Notes under the pieces: model-generated
Seen by the model: the letters and a program-made list of their open reading frames with translations, nothing else
Databases searched by the model: none
Told to the model about the DNA's origin: nothing
Part shown: one piece after another, positions 63,794 through 64,000 of the stretch
Numbering within the stretch: the first letter of the stretch is position 1
Layout: each line of letters opens with the position of its first letter
Made by a program: the position numbers and the translations under genes
Assembly (NCBI GenBank): GCA_029821755.1
Contig: JALGSV010000009.1
Span: 1-64,000 of the forward strand
Origin: Candidatus Zipacnadum vermilionense
Lineage (GTDB): Bacteria; Armatimonadota; Zipacnadia; Zipacnadales; Zipacnadaceae
Length of the DNA: 64,000 bases
Direction of reading: 5' to 3'

Positions 63794-64000
63794 AGGCTCT
63801 ACACCGTCCTTGGTTGTCCAGCCCCGTCGGGGCGGAGGAGAGGCCGCTGCGTTCCACCAGCGTTGCCCCGCAGTCGGCGCATTCCGTGTCCGTCGTGCCG
63901 GGCAGACTGAAGTTACCCACGTACACGTGTTTCATGTGCTCCCGGGCCAGATGGTAGGCGCGCAGCAGCGTCTCCGGGGGCGTGGCTGGCGCGTGTAGCC
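63765..64000 (-). CDS. AmmeMemoRadiSam system radical SAM enzyme, C-terminal end (partial)
   Basis: Only the last 78 residues are in the window (start off the right edge). TPPETLLRAYHLAREHMKHVYVGN, then CADCG, LVERSGL and CRACG form the typical Cys-rich C-terminus of the PflA-like enzyme of this system, which occurs with an AMMECR1 and a Memo protein. The radical SAM cluster lies outside the window. It overlaps the ubiB start by 29 bp. Confidence 0.78.
   Translation of the reverse strand, partial: LHAPATPPETLLRAYHLAREHMKHVYVGNFSLPGTTDTECADCGATLVERSGLSSAPTGLDNQGRCRACGAQTNIRT

Overview
The window is about 68% GC bacterial DNA with dense genes on both strands. Several traits suggest an Armatimonadota-like or similarly deep-branching, soil or sediment type bacterium: two pseudopilin-like proteins that begin with a DUF4190 segment and end in an 'ADGHV' motif, many isolated sugar-catabolism enzymes (sugar phosphate isomerases, Gfo/Idh/MocA, DUF6807/PmoA, heparinase II/III, GH95, sialate O-acetylesterase, URO-D-like), and abundant small palindromic repeats. 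The taxonomic placement is inference, because no rRNA or tRNA gene was seen.

Region 1 (1-6351, +) is the highlight. It is a compact operon for a eukaryote-like ubiquitin system: the C-terminal half of a ubiquitin-like protein ending in Gly, an E1-like ThiF enzyme, two JAMM/JAB isopeptidases (one membrane-anchored), an E2 with an HPN motif and catalytic Cys, a small two-helix membrane protein, a membrane-bound Prok-RING-type candidate E3, and a third JAMM protease. A ferritin-like protein and a small unknown gene follow. All visible catalytic motifs are intact, and several parts carry membrane helices, so the system probably works on the membrane surface.

Region 2 (6397-24161) holds housekeeping and metabolic genes: argH, pyrK-pyrD, a secreted acetolactate decarboxylase, a PHP hydrolase, an alpha/alpha-barrel glycosidase-like protein, a cupin, a parvulin-type PPIase, gatA, an esterase lipoprotein and a heparinase-like protein. 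It also has an accessory patch: a decayed pstB, a TcmP/three-Cys-motif (DUF5131) pair, and a methyltransferase-DsrE cassette flanked by a direct duplication of about 400 bp of the gatA promoter and 5' end.

Region 3 (24250-33536, -) contains a sugar isomerase and a run of genes that looks like a heptose/acyl-sugar activation pathway (cytidylyltransferase, radical SAM with CX5CX2C, GHMP kinase, PfkB kinase, a DHS-like protein, HAD phosphatase), then mnmA and a DUF1648 membrane protein.

Region 4 (33758-51794) has a cysteine desulfurase and PAS protein, carbohydrate enzymes (including a frameshifted URO-D family gene), a large membrane protein, recD2, a family 2 glycosyltransferase, GH95, a conserved 51-residue protein, xerC/D, and a membrane-protein/regulator pair with an operator-like palindrome inside its promoter.

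Region 5 (51909-64000) has trmFO, small proteins including a 40-residue zinc ribbon, groES-groEL under a perfect CIRCE element and sigma70-type promoter, a second pseudopilin, a Tat-type aldo/keto reductase, mreBCD, maf, an ABC1/UbiB kinase and the end of an AmmeMemoRadiSam radical SAM gene.

Across the whole window there are at least five families of intergenic palindromes. Their flanks or loops are conserved while the stems change together. Some copies have entered reading frames without breaking them (mnmA 5' end, GH95, maf).
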